Shown piece by piece: positions 1 through 7,420 of a DNA stretch of 9,289 nt (position 1 is the first letter of the stretch; each line of letters starts with the position of its first letter). The notes under the pieces were generated by a model that was given only the letters and a program-made list of their open reading frames with translations, ran no database searches and was not told where the DNA came from. This stretch comes from UBA7692 sp964552715 (GTDB lineage Bacteria > Bacteroidota > Bacteroidia > Chitinophagales > LD1), in assembly GCA_964552715.1 (NCBI GenBank), contig CAZKHZ010000147.1, positions 1 to 9,289 on the forward strand, written 5' to 3'. Position numbers and translations under genes: made by a program.

Positions 1-75
1 CAGAAACATCGGCAGCTAAGAAAAACATTTAGGTGGCAATTACATTTTCCTTATAGTATTTTGAGAAAGAAGAGG

Positions 76-1305
76 CTATGCTTTTTTCAATTCAATAACA
101 GTAATTTCTGGCAAAATGCCGATTCTGCCAGGGTAGCCAATAAAGCCGAAGCCGCGATTTACATACAAAAACTGTTTACCTTCCTGATACAAACCTGCCC
201 ATTGGCGATAAGCCCATTGCACAGGGCTCCATTTGAAAAATTTGTTGTCAATGCCAAATTGAAAGCCATGTGTGTGTCCGCTTAATGTCAAATCAATGTC
301 GGGGTATAGACTACGCACCTGCGCATCCCAATGCGATGGGTCGTGGCTCATCAATAATTTAAAGGGAATATTTTCTGTTCCGGCATGTGCAAGTTCCATT
401 TTGCCATACTTAGGGAAGTGCATTTTGGCACCCCAGTTTTCGATGCCCAACACGGCAATCTTTTCGCCATCCTTTTCAATCAATCTGTTTTCATTCATCA
501 AAATATCCCAGCCCATATCCTTGTGAGTTTGCACTAACCTGCGGAAGTTGTCTTTCTTTTCTTCAACAGAATTCCACGGAGCATAATCGCCATAGTCGTG
601 ATTGCCAGTGATGCTCATCACCCCATGCTTGGCGCGCAGCTTGTTGAACACTTGTTTGTAAGGCAACATTTCATCGGCAACATTATTTACAATATCTCCA
701 GTGAATAGAATCAGGTCAACATTCAGTGCATTAATCTTTTCTATTACTTCCTGAATGGGTTCAGTACGCGTGAAAGAACCCGAGTGTATATCACTTATCT
801 GCACAATTTTAAAACCGTCAAATGCCGCAGGAAGATTTGCAAAACTTAAGGGAACATTTCGGAATTGATAATTGTAAGCATTGCGAATGGCACCATAAAT
901 GAATGCACCCAAGGGAATAGCAGCAGCCATGATTGCCACCTTGCCCAGAAACTCATTGCGCGAAATTTTAGTGATTTGTGAAGCATCGCTCACCGTGGCT
1001 TTTTGAAAAGCCCAACGAGCGAATCGCGCAATGTCTTCGGATAAGAGAAAAAGTGTAACTACTAATTTTGCTACAGTGAGTGCAATAAATAAGGTTGCGA
1101 AAATCGCCTTAAATTCACGCGAAAGGTGCTGATAGCCCCAAGTGCGGTAGGTGATAAAAGATAACCAAAGCAATGCAGATACTGCAATGTAAAAACCAAT
1201 AGTAAGTTTGCGCATGGTGGCATCGGAAGGCGCAACGCCCCTTACGCCAATAAATCCATACAGTTCAAGCAACACAACAATTAGTAACCCGATGATAATA
1301 CCCAT
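76..1305 (-). CDS. Membrane-anchored calcineurin-like metallophosphoesterase
   Basis: A 409-residue hydrolase expected to cleave a phosphomono- or phosphodiester using two metal ions; the substrate is not known. The catalytic domain (about 160-409) carries the family motifs in order: SDIH (D172, H174), FTGD (D204), GNHD (N235, H236), SHDPSHW (H321) and GHTH (H344, H346). All expected metal ligands are present, so it should be active. Before it lie four hydrophobic stretches at about 2-20, 35-52, 66-88 and 120-140, so the enzyme is held in the inner membrane. This resembles the YkuE/YaeI group, some of which act on lipids or cell-envelope compounds. A lipid-A-precursor hydrolase role (LpxG-like) is conceivable but cannot be shown here. 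The ATG at 1303-1305 follows an AT-rich leader without a Shine-Dalgarno sequence. It is transcribed away from the M1 peptidase gene. Family is certain; function is not. Confidence 0.93.
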   Translation of the reverse strand: MGIIIGLLIVVLLELYGFIGVRGVAPSDATMRKLTIGFYIAVSALLWLSFITYRTWGYQHLSREFKAIFATLFIALTVAKLVVTLFLLSEDIARFARWAFQKATVSDASQITKISRNEFLGKVAIMAAAIPLGAFIYGAIRNAYNYQFRNVPLSFANLPAAFDGFKIVQISDIHSGSFTRTEPIQEVIEKINALNVDLILFTGDIVNNVADEMLPYKQVFNKLRAKHGVMSITGNHDYGDYAPWNSVEEKKDNFRRLVQTHKDMGWDILMNENRLIEKDGEKIAVLGIENWGAKMHFPKYGKMELAHAGTENIPFKLLMSHDPSHWDAQVRSLYPDIDLTLSGHTHGFQFGIDNKFFKWSPVQWAYRQWAGLYQEGKQFLYVNRGFGFIGYPGRIGILPEITVIELKKA

Positions 1306-1319
1306 AAATTATTGTAAAC

Positions 1320-1327
1320 TAATTTTG
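1320..1327 (+). promoter_or_regulatory. Candidate Bacteroidota -7 promoter element for the M1 peptidase gene
   Basis: TAATTTTG is an exact match to the Bacteroidota -7 consensus TAnnTTTG. It lies in the 93-bp divergent spacer, about 70 bp before the ATG at 1399. No convincing -33 TTTG is found at the usual distance upstream, so this is a motif match only. No exact match facing the phosphoesterase gene was found; TATTTTG near 1337-1343 on the minus strand is one base short. Confidence 0.3.
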
Positions 1328-1398
1328 AAATAGCTGTTACAAAATAGATTTTAGCAGCCGTGATTATGACGATTACTTCTGAACTAAATGCTACATGA

Positions 1399-3132
1399 AT
1401 GAAAAATAAATTTATACGAAGGACGAAAGACGAAGGACGAAGGATAACACAGTGTGCCATTCTTTGGTCTTTAGTTATTGGTTTGCTTATATCATTACCT
1501 TCTTCTTTGTTCGCTTATGGTAACAATGGAAAGGAAAAAACGTTCACACGCTGCGATACGGTGCGTGGCGCTTTAAGTGCAGAGCGCTCTTGCTATGATA
1601 TAACTTACTATGATTTGAGAGTAACGATTGATACCCAAAAGCAATACATCACTGGCGTAAATAAGATTTACTACAATGCTTTGGAGACTTTTGATGTGAT
1701 GCAGATTGACCTTTTTAGTAATATGATTATTGACCGCATTGAATATAAGGGTCAGGTAGTTCCTTATAAACGCGATTGCGATGCTGTTTATGTTTATACC
1801 CGCAAGGAGCTTACGCAGGCAAAAGGTAGCGAAGGTAGATTGGATGTGTATTTCAGAGGTTACCCGATGATTGCAAAGCGCGCACCTTGGGACGGTGGTT
1901 TGGTTTGGAATAAGGACAATAATGGCAATCAGTTTATTGCAACATCAGTGCAGGGAATAGGTGCAAGCCTTTGGTGGCCAACCAAAGAGTATCTTGGTGA
2001 TGAACCCGACAGTATGCGCATCAGTGTAACCGTGCCGCAAAATCTTACTGCTGTAAGTAATGGTTTTTTAGAGGGTGTGGTGAAAGAGGAAAACGACCTG
2101 CACACTTGGAAATGGTTTGTGAGTTACCCAATCAACAACTATAATGTTTCGCTAAACATTGGCAAGTATGAAAACTTTAGTGATGAGTTTATTTACAGCG
2201 ATGGAGAGAAATTGAATTTGAATTACTATGTGTTGGAGGAAAATGTTGCCAAGGCAAAGAAGCACTTTGCACAGGTAAAACCGATGCTAAAATGCTACGA
2301 AAAGTATTTGGGCAAATATCCTTTTATGCGCGATGGATATAAGCTAGTGGAAACCCCGTTTGTAGGCATGGAACATCAAAGTTGTATTGCTTATGGCAAT
2401 GGCTACAAGGGCGGCTACAGCGGTATTGACTTTTCCCGGATTGGTCTAAATTTTGATTACATCATTATTCACGAATCAGGACATGAATGGTGGGGCAATA
2501 GTGTGAGTTGTCAGGACATTGCCGATATGTGGATTCACGAAAGTTTTTGCACCTACACCGAAGCTATATATGTGGAATGTATGCACGACTACTACACCGC
2601 CATTCGATACATCAATGCCAAGCGACCTAGCATAGGTAACAAGAGCCCTGTGATTGGTGTGTATGGCGTAAACAGCGAAGGCGATCATGATATGTATAGC
2701 AAAGGAAGTTTGATTTTAAACACCTTTCGCCATGTGTTGGGCAACGATGAACTGTGGTGGAAAACTATAAAAGGAATCAGTGATACAGCATTCAAACATC
2801 GCAATACGAATGCGGGTGAAATACTTGCATATATCAATAAATCTACTGGATACGATTTTACAAAAATATTCGACCAATACTTCCGCTATGCAGACATTCC
2901 AAAGTTTGTTTATTCCCTGAAAAAGAAAAAGGGTAACAAATACGAACTCACTTATCGCTGGCAAACGGATGTTGCAAATTTCTCTATGCCTTTGTTTATT
3001 TCAACAGGCAAAAACAAGGATGAAAAACTCCAATGCACCACCGCTGCACAGTTGCTTACCATCAAACTTTCCTCGCCCGATAAGTTCAAGGTGAATGAGG
3101 ATTTGACTTATATAGCTGTGGAGAAAGAGTAG
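1399..3132 (+). CDS. Secreted M1-family zinc metallopeptidase (aminopeptidase-like)
   Basis: A 577-residue exported peptidase. The zinc site is complete: HESGH (H358, E359, H362) followed 18 residues later by E381 in WIHES. The transition-state tyrosine is probably Y433 in MYSKG. The exopeptidase motif reads GMEH (323-326) where classical M1 enzymes have GxMEN. The M1 N-terminal beta domain covers about 68-265 and the catalytic domain about 280-500; there is no large C-terminal helical domain, as in short M1 proteins. A signal peptide is visible: hydrophobic core at about 19-33 and likely cleavage after LFA near 39. Its n-region is odd, being long and including acidic D11 and E12, because it is encoded by a four-copy heptamer repeat. 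ATG 1399 is chosen because ATG 1395 runs into a stop after four codons and no other ATG precedes the hydrophobic core. It probably digests peptides in the periplasm or outside the cell. Confidence 0.93.
   Translation: MKNKFIRRTKDEGRRITQCAILWSLVIGLLISLPSSLFAYGNNGKEKTFTRCDTVRGALSAERSCYDITYYDLRVTIDTQKQYITGVNKIYYNALETFDVMQIDLFSNMIIDRIEYKGQVVPYKRDCDAVYVYTRKELTQAKGSEGRLDVYFRGYPMIAKRAPWDGGLVWNKDNNGNQFIATSVQGIGASLWWPTKEYLGDEPDSMRISVTVPQNLTAVSNGFLEGVVKEENDLHTWKWFVSYPINNYNVSLNIGKYENFSDEFIYSDGEKLNLNYYVLEENVAKAKKHFAQVKPMLKCYEKYLGKYPFMRDGYKLVETPFVGMEHQSCIAYGNGYKGGYSGIDFSRIGLNFDYIIIHESGHEWWGNSVSCQDIADMWIHESFCTYTEAIYVECMHDYYTAIRYINAKRPSIGNKSPVIGVYGVNSEGDHDMYSKGSLILNTFRHVLGNDELWWKTIKGISDTAFKHRNTNAGEILAYINKSTGYDFTKIFDQYFRYADIPKFVYSLKKKKGNKYELTYRWQTDVANFSMPLFISTGKNKDEKLQCTTAAQLLTIKLSSPDKFKVNEDLTYIAVEKE
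1416..1443 (+). repeat. Heptanucleotide tandem repeat (ACGAARG)x4 inside the signal-peptide codons
   Basis: Four adjacent 7-bp units: ACGAAGG, ACGAAAG, ACGAAGG, ACGAAGG, i.e. one variant base among 28. They occupy codons 6-15 of the M1 peptidase and encode the peptide RRTKDEGRR. Since 7 is not a multiple of 3, any change of one unit shifts the frame. With three units the frame meets TAA (now 1445-1447) directly after the repeat. With five units it meets TAA at present position 1521-1523. The repeat could be a contingency locus, or a dispersed Bacteroidota heptamer that landed here. Confidence 0.9.
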
Positions 3133-3135
3133 TAT

Positions 3136-4152
3136 TTAAGCCCACACTTTTAAGCCTTCGCTGCAATTGGAACAAATGTTTATAGACTTACGCGACTCAA
3201 GGATTTTAGTGCGAAAGTTAATGTAGTTATCACCCTGCCAAACGCTTGCAAAACTTTCTTCGGCTATGCTGCCCATTTGATGTTCGGCATCTTTGTCAAA
3301 ACAACAAGGCACTACTTTTCCATCCCAAGTTACAACGGTGCCGTGCCACAATTTCCAGCAATGATTTTTCATAGTGCTTTTCACTGTATAGGTTCCGTCA
3401 GCTTGTTTTTTGTAGCGCGAAAATTCTTTGCGCTCGGGTATTAACGTATTGCCTTTTTTGTAATCATAAACCTGTGCGGTTTTCAGTTTCACTTCGTCCA
3501 CACCTAGTTGTTTGCCCAATTGTTTCACCGCTTCAATTTGATGTTCGTTTGGCTTTACCACCAAAAACTGAATGATAATATGCGGAGTAGAGGATTTTAG
3601 TTTTTGCTTGGCTGCCACTAAGTTTTTTGTGCCTTCAATCACCTTTTGCAAACTGCCGCCAACGCGATATTGCTCATACACTTCCTGCGTGGTTCCATCT
3701 ATAGAAATGATGATTCTATCTAAGCCGCTCTCTACTGTTTCAATCGCTTTGCGCTCGGTGAGGTAATGCGCATTGGTGGAAGTGACAGTGTAGATTTTCT
3801 TTTGTGCAGCCATTTTTACAAGCTCTGTAAATTTTGGGTGCATGTATGGTTCGCCCTGAAAATAGAAGTAGCAATAGAGCGTGTGTGGAGATAGCTCTTC
3901 AATCATTTTTTGATACAAAGCCACATCTAAATTTCCGGTTGGTCTTGTAAAGGATTTAATGCCGCTAGGGCACTCGGGGCAACCAAGATTACAGTTGGTG
4001 GTTGGTTCTATAGATATGGTAAAGGGTAAGCCCCATTGAATGGGCTTTCGGGTGTATTTGCTAAGGTAAAAAGATGCTGTAACGGCAAAGGCATTCACAA
4101 CTTTTTCAAGCGTAAGTTTTTGCAGAAAGTTGAATATGTCTTTATAGTTCAA
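3136..4152 (-). CDS. Radical SAM protein with SPASM-type C-terminal cluster
   Basis: A 338-residue iron-sulfur enzyme of unknown substrate. The radical SAM motif CxxxCxxC is C54-C58-C61 (CNLGCPEC), which binds the 4Fe-4S cluster that cleaves S-adenosylmethionine. QGEP (99-102) fits the SAM-binding GGEP motif, and the strand IISIDG (148-153) is typical of the barrel. The C-terminal part has C265, C283-C284, C327 and C330, consistent with a reduced SPASM/twitch domain holding one auxiliary cluster. Such proteins modify peptides or small molecules, but no precursor peptide or pathway gene lies nearby. The start appears to be TTG at 4150-4152: an in-frame TAA lies 9 bases upstream and the first internal Met is at residue 83, inside the domain. 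GTG at codon 19 is the main alternative. The gene converges on the M1 peptidase with 3 bp between stop codons. Confidence 0.88.
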   Translation of the reverse strand: MNYKDIFNFLQKLTLEKVVNAFAVTASFYLSKYTRKPIQWGLPFTISIEPTTNCNLGCPECPSGIKSFTRPTGNLDVALYQKMIEELSPHTLYCYFYFQGEPYMHPKFTELVKMAAQKKIYTVTSTNAHYLTERKAIETVESGLDRIIISIDGTTQEVYEQYRVGGSLQKVIEGTKNLVAAKQKLKSSTPHIIIQFLVVKPNEHQIEAVKQLGKQLGVDEVKLKTAQVYDYKKGNTLIPERKEFSRYKKQADGTYTVKSTMKNHCWKLWHGTVVTWDGKVVPCCFDKDAEHQMGSIAEESFASVWQGDNYINFRTKILESRKSINICSNCSEGLKVWA

Positions 4153-4402
4153 GAGAAATTATTTACAGAAAACAGTTTTATTTCGATACAAAAGAAACAA
4201 AAGCTTGGTATGGATGGTGCTCTTTGCTAAATCTGAAATCTTAGACCGGCAAAAAGTCATTGTAGAAATTACTAAAGTTGGCAAGCATAATTTCAAATTG
4301 ATTGCTTAGAGTGAAAGGACTGTGGAGGAAGTCATATTCACTTTTAAAGTTGCTATGTCCTTATTAACTGCTTTACGTTAACTTCTTGAAAGGTAATGGC
4401 TT
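4153..4402. other. 250-bp spacer without a recognisable gene
   Basis: This lies between the start of the radical SAM gene and the end of the ABC transporter gene, both on the minus strand. It has no convincing open frame, no strong hairpin with a T-run and no exact TAnnTTTG on the minus strand. A short inverted pair TTAAC/GTTAA near 4364-4381 is too weak to call a terminator. The length suggests the radical SAM gene has its own promoter here, but I cannot place it. Confidence 0.5.
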
Positions 4403-6187
4403 TTACCCAACCCTTTCTTCCTCCATTTGATGCGCATACAAACCGGCATAGATGCCTTTGCGTTTCATGAGTTCATCGTGGGTGCCTTGTTCGGCAATGG
4501 TGCCATCGTCTAATACTAGGATGTTGTCGAATTGTATGAGCGCAAAAATTCTGTGGGTGATGATAATGGCTGTTTTGCCGCGCAGCACTTCGTCCAGTTG
4601 TTGTTGAATTGCTTTTTCGGTGGCAGCATCTACTGCGCTGAGGCAATCGTCCAGAATCAACATATTGGGCTGCTTGATGAGCGCGCGGGCAATGCTGATG
4701 CGCTGTTTTTGTCCCCCGCTAAGAGTTACGCCCCGCTCACCAATCATGGTTTGGTAGCCATGCTGAAAGTGTTCGATTTCGTTGTCAACCGAAGCGTATC
4801 GCGCAAATTTTTCTACCTCGCTTTGCTGCATTTCTTTTACACCAAAAGCAATGTTTTCTGAAACGGTATCGCTGAACAGAAAAACATCTTGCGGCACATA
4901 GCCTATCTGATGGCGCAGGCTGCCGAGGTTCCAATCGTGCAGGTTTTTGTTGTCGATTTTGATGGTACCGTCCGTAACATCATACATGCGCATCAGCAAT
5001 TCGGCAATGGTGGTTTTGCCCGAGCCTGTTCTGCCAATAATCGCCCAGCGTTGCCCTTTTGGAATGTTGAACGTTACATTTTTTAAGGCTTTGATGCCAG
5101 TGTCGGGATAAACAAAATTTACATTGTTGAAGGTAATATTGCCTTGCAGTTTTTCTATGGCGGTATTGTTGTTTTGGATGGTAGGCTGCTGCTTTAAAAA
5201 TTCGTTGATGCGTTTCATAGATGCTGAGGCACGTTGAATCAGAGAGGCAACCCAGCCCAATGAACTTACGGGCCACATCAGCATGTTCATATAAATAAGG
5301 AACTCGGCAATGTTGCCCGGAGTAAGTTTGCCCGCACCTACTTCTATGCCGCCAAAATAGATGGTGGCAATCAGGCTTAAGCCAATCAAAAAGTTCATTG
5401 CCGGAAAGTAAATGGCATCAATTTTGGCAAGGTGCAGACTTTTTGCTTTGTAAAGATTGCTTTCGGCTTCAAAATGCTGCGACATGTTTTCTTCGCGGTT
5501 GTAAGCCTGCACCACTCTTATGCCAGAATAGTTTTCTTGCGCCTGAGTGGTTAAGTCGGAGAGTTTGGCTTGAATTTCTGTGCTTACTTTTTCAATGAGT
5601 TTGTTTACATAATAAATAATGAAAGAAAGGACAGGCAAAGGAATCAACACATATAAAGTGAGTTTGGGATTGATGCTAAGCATTGCTACCACTGCAAAAG
5701 TGATGGTGAAAAACAAGTTAACGGAATACATAATTGCAGGACCCACATACATGCGCACGCGGCTCACATCTTCGGTGATTCTGTTCATCAAATCGCCAGT
5801 GTTGTTGCGTTTGTAGAAAGCGGTATCTAACTGCTGATAGTGTTGATAGACATCGTTTTTCAAATCGAACTCAATGAGGCGGCTTACCACAATAATGGTT
5901 TGGCGCATTAAAAAAGTGAATAAGCCTTCCATAAGCGCCACGCCCATATAAATGCAGAAAAAGATGAAAAGTTGCTTGCCCAATCCGGTGTCTAAAGCCC
6001 CAGAAATGGCATCGCCTCCGGGAAGTTGCGCCTGCTTAAGGAATCCGGCAACACTATCAATTGCTTCGCCTACTATGCGCGGGTTGTAGGTTCTGAAGGC
6101 ATTAGAAAGAATGACAAACAATATGCCGCCAAAAACCCGTAGTTTGTAGTGTCCGAAATATTTATTTAGTGTAAGAAGATGTTTCAA
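4403..6187 (-). CDS. ABC exporter half-transporter (MdlA/MsbA-like, Walker B LDD)
   Basis: A 594-residue fused permease-ATPase that would pump a drug, lipid or peptide out through the inner membrane as a dimer. The N-terminal type-I exporter domain (about 10-325) has six hydrophobic spans, roughly 16-35, 72-95, 150-170, 175-195, 258-280 and 290-312. The ATPase domain (about 350-585) shows Walker A GRTGSGKTT (385-393), Q-loop Q433, signature LSGGQ (489-493), Walker B ILDD (511-514), D-loop SAVD (517-520) and H-loop H545. D514 replaces the usual catalytic glutamate, as in the degenerate subunit of heterodimeric exporters such as TM287 and in MdlA-like proteins. No partner subunit is encoded in this window. 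TTG at 6185-6187 is the chosen start: a TAG lies 7 codons upstream with no ATG between, and the MKxLLxLNKYF beginning matches my recollection of the family's N-terminus. Substrate unknown. Confidence 0.93.
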   Translation of the reverse strand: MKHLLTLNKYFGHYKLRVFGGILFVILSNAFRTYNPRIVGEAIDSVAGFLKQAQLPGGDAISGALDTGLGKQLFIFFCIYMGVALMEGLFTFLMRQTIIVVSRLIEFDLKNDVYQHYQQLDTAFYKRNNTGDLMNRITEDVSRVRMYVGPAIMYSVNLFFTITFAVVAMLSINPKLTLYVLIPLPVLSFIIYYVNKLIEKVSTEIQAKLSDLTTQAQENYSGIRVVQAYNREENMSQHFEAESNLYKAKSLHLAKIDAIYFPAMNFLIGLSLIATIYFGGIEVGAGKLTPGNIAEFLIYMNMLMWPVSSLGWVASLIQRASASMKRINEFLKQQPTIQNNNTAIEKLQGNITFNNVNFVYPDTGIKALKNVTFNIPKGQRWAIIGRTGSGKTTIAELLMRMYDVTDGTIKIDNKNLHDWNLGSLRHQIGYVPQDVFLFSDTVSENIAFGVKEMQQSEVEKFARYASVDNEIEHFQHGYQTMIGERGVTLSGGQKQRISIARALIKQPNMLILDDCLSAVDAATEKAIQQQLDEVLRGKTAIIITHRIFALIQFDNILVLDDGTIAEQGTHDELMKRKGIYAGLYAHQMEEERVG

Positions 6188-6273
6188 TGTGATAATAGCT
6201 ATGCCCTACTAATATTGTTAAATGGTGAAACGGTTGTTTTTCCAACATCGCTAAACAGGTTCAATAAATAATC

Positions 6274-6289
6274 TACATTCGCGCTGCAT
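6274..6289 (+). promoter_or_regulatory. Candidate promoter core before the dehydrogenase-nusB cluster
   Basis: TACATTCGCGCTGCAT begins with TACATTCG, one base away from the Bacteroidota -7 motif TAnnTTTG, and lies about 30-40 bp before the ATG at 6317. It agrees with 8399-8414, before the DUF1573 gene, at 14 of 16 positions. A second near-match, TGCATTTG, follows at 6285-6292. No clear -33 TTTG is present, so the call is tentative. Confidence 0.3.
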
Positions 6290-6292
6290 TTG

Positions 6293-6300
6293 CAAAACTA
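6293..6300 (-). promoter_or_regulatory. Candidate -7 promoter element for the ABC exporter gene
   Basis: Read on the minus strand this is TAGTTTTG, an exact TAnnTTTG match, about 105 bases upstream of the exporter's TTG start. A matching -33 element is not evident. It lies within about 25 bp of the candidate plus-strand promoter, so the two divergent transcripts may share a regulatory region. Confidence 0.3.
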
Positions 6301-6316
6301 ATAATTGGTTGTCGTA

Positions 6317-7420
6317 ATGAGTTCTTTAATTGATGTGGAAACAACAAATAACAAATCAACAAGTTTGTTGGCAATGGCGGAAGCCATGCAACACGAGCAA
6401 ATACTATATTTTAATGATGCGACAACGGGCTTAAAAGGTTTTATCGGCATTCACGACACTACACTTGGACCTTCGCTTGGTGGTTGCCGCATCTGGAATT
6501 ACAGCAATATTGATGAGGCATTAAAAGACGTGTTGCGCTTGAGTCGCGGCATGACCTATAAATCTTCTATAAGTGGTATCAATTTAGGTGGAGGGAAAGC
6601 GGTAATCATCAACGATAATCCTGCTCAACGCACCGAAGGTTTTTGGAAAAGATTTGGCATCTATGTAGAAAGCCTTGGTGGAAAATATATCACAGCCGAA
6701 GATGTAGGCACTTCTACTACCGAGATAGCTTACATGATGCAGGTGACAAACCATGTAAGTGGAAAACCTATTGAAAAAGGAGGCAGCGGAGACCCATCCC
6801 CATTTACAGCTTTTGGTGTTTTTTTGGGTTTGAAAGCTGCAGCAAAATCTGCTTTCGGCAATGAAGATTTATCGGGCAAAAAAGTGTTGGTGCAAGGTGT
6901 TGGGCATGTAGGCAGATACCTTGTGGAGCAGCTTACGAAAAATGGAGCTAAGGTTTTTGTGAGTGATATCAACGAGCAAAAGCTAAAATCCGTTTCGGAT
7001 GAATTTGGTGCAACCGTATTGCCAATAAGTGAAATAATTGGTGCCGATGTGGACATTTATGCGCCATGTGCTTTGGGCGCTATTTTGAATGCCTATACCA
7101 TTCCGCAATTGAAGTGTGCAGTAGTAGCTGGAGCCGCCAACAACCAATTGGCAGATGAAGTAAGTGATGGTAATTTGCTACGCCAAAGAGGAATCATTTA
7201 TGCGCCCGACTTTTTGATAAATGCAGGTGGAGTTATCAATTGTTATCAAGAAGTGGTAGGCTATGATAAAAACGCAGCCATGCAGCGCACCGAAAAGATT
7301 TACGATAAGACTTTAGAGATTATCCAGCGCAGTGCAGCACAAAATATATCAACGCATCAGGCGGCAATGGATTTAGCAATTGAGAGAATTGAGCAGGTAA
7401 AAAAAGAGAGGAAAGCATAA
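6317..7420 (+). CDS. Leu/Phe/Val dehydrogenase (Glu/Leu/Phe/Val dehydrogenase family)
   Basis: A 367-residue NAD-dependent enzyme predicted to deaminate a branched-chain or aromatic amino acid reversibly to its 2-oxo acid and ammonia. The catalytic domain contains GPSLGGCRIW (51-60), MTYK with K82 and GGGK with K94 (the two lysines of leucine dehydrogenase) and AEDVGT with D129. The Rossmann domain has GVGHVG (194-199) and D217 at the end of the second strand, which favours NAD over NADP. APDFLINAGG (296-305) closes the active-site region. Its length matches leucine dehydrogenase (about 365) and not hexameric glutamate dehydrogenases (about 420-450). ATG 6317 is preferred over TTG 6305, which would only add the unconserved-looking MVVV. 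Its stop overlaps the nusB start by one base (TAATG), suggesting coupled translation. The product may feed branched-chain fatty-acid synthesis, which is important in Bacteroidota; that is inference. Confidence 0.93.
   Translation: MSSLIDVETTNNKSTSLLAMAEAMQHEQILYFNDATTGLKGFIGIHDTTLGPSLGGCRIWNYSNIDEALKDVLRLSRGMTYKSSISGINLGGGKAVIINDNPAQRTEGFWKRFGIYVESLGGKYITAEDVGTSTTEIAYMMQVTNHVSGKPIEKGGSGDPSPFTAFGVFLGLKAAAKSAFGNEDLSGKKVLVQGVGHVGRYLVEQLTKNGAKVFVSDINEQKLKSVSDEFGATVLPISEIIGADVDIYAPCALGAILNAYTIPQLKCAVVAGAANNQLADEVSDGNLLRQRGIIYAPDFLINAGGVINCYQEVVGYDKNAAMQRTEKIYDKTLEIIQRSAAQNISTHQAAMDLAIERIEQVKKERKA

Noticed and set aside
61..285. Plus-strand open frame that stays open to the left edge
   Set aside because: It is antisense to the C-terminal part of the metallophosphoesterase, starts only with TTG and has no recognisable protein features.
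940..965. Twin-arginine (Tat)-like signal SRNEFL in the phosphoesterase
   Set aside because: The second arginine is missing and the motif is internal, after three membrane spans; it is better read as the fourth membrane segment.
1395..1397. ATG four bases before the M1 peptidase start
   Set aside because: Its frame reaches TAA after four codons.
1416..1443. Short repeats as a CRISPR array
   Set aside because: The 7-bp units are contiguous with no spacers, and no cas genes are present.
4532..4861. 109-residue plus-strand frame
   Set aside because: It lies fully antisense to the ABC exporter's ATPase domain, whose Walker B and signature motifs are intact; it is a shadow frame.
6305..6316. 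TTG start adding four residues to the dehydrogenase
   Set aside because: An ATG at 6317 gives a family-typical start and length; the extra MVVV has no support.
6358..6371. Inverted repeat CAACAAGTTTGTTG near the dehydrogenase start
   Set aside because: The loop is only 2-4 bases, the repeat is not a true palindrome and it lies inside coding sequence; likely chance.
6730..7056. 108-residue minus-strand frame
   Set aside because: It is antisense to the Rossmann region of the dehydrogenase, where the sense frame has clear family motifs.
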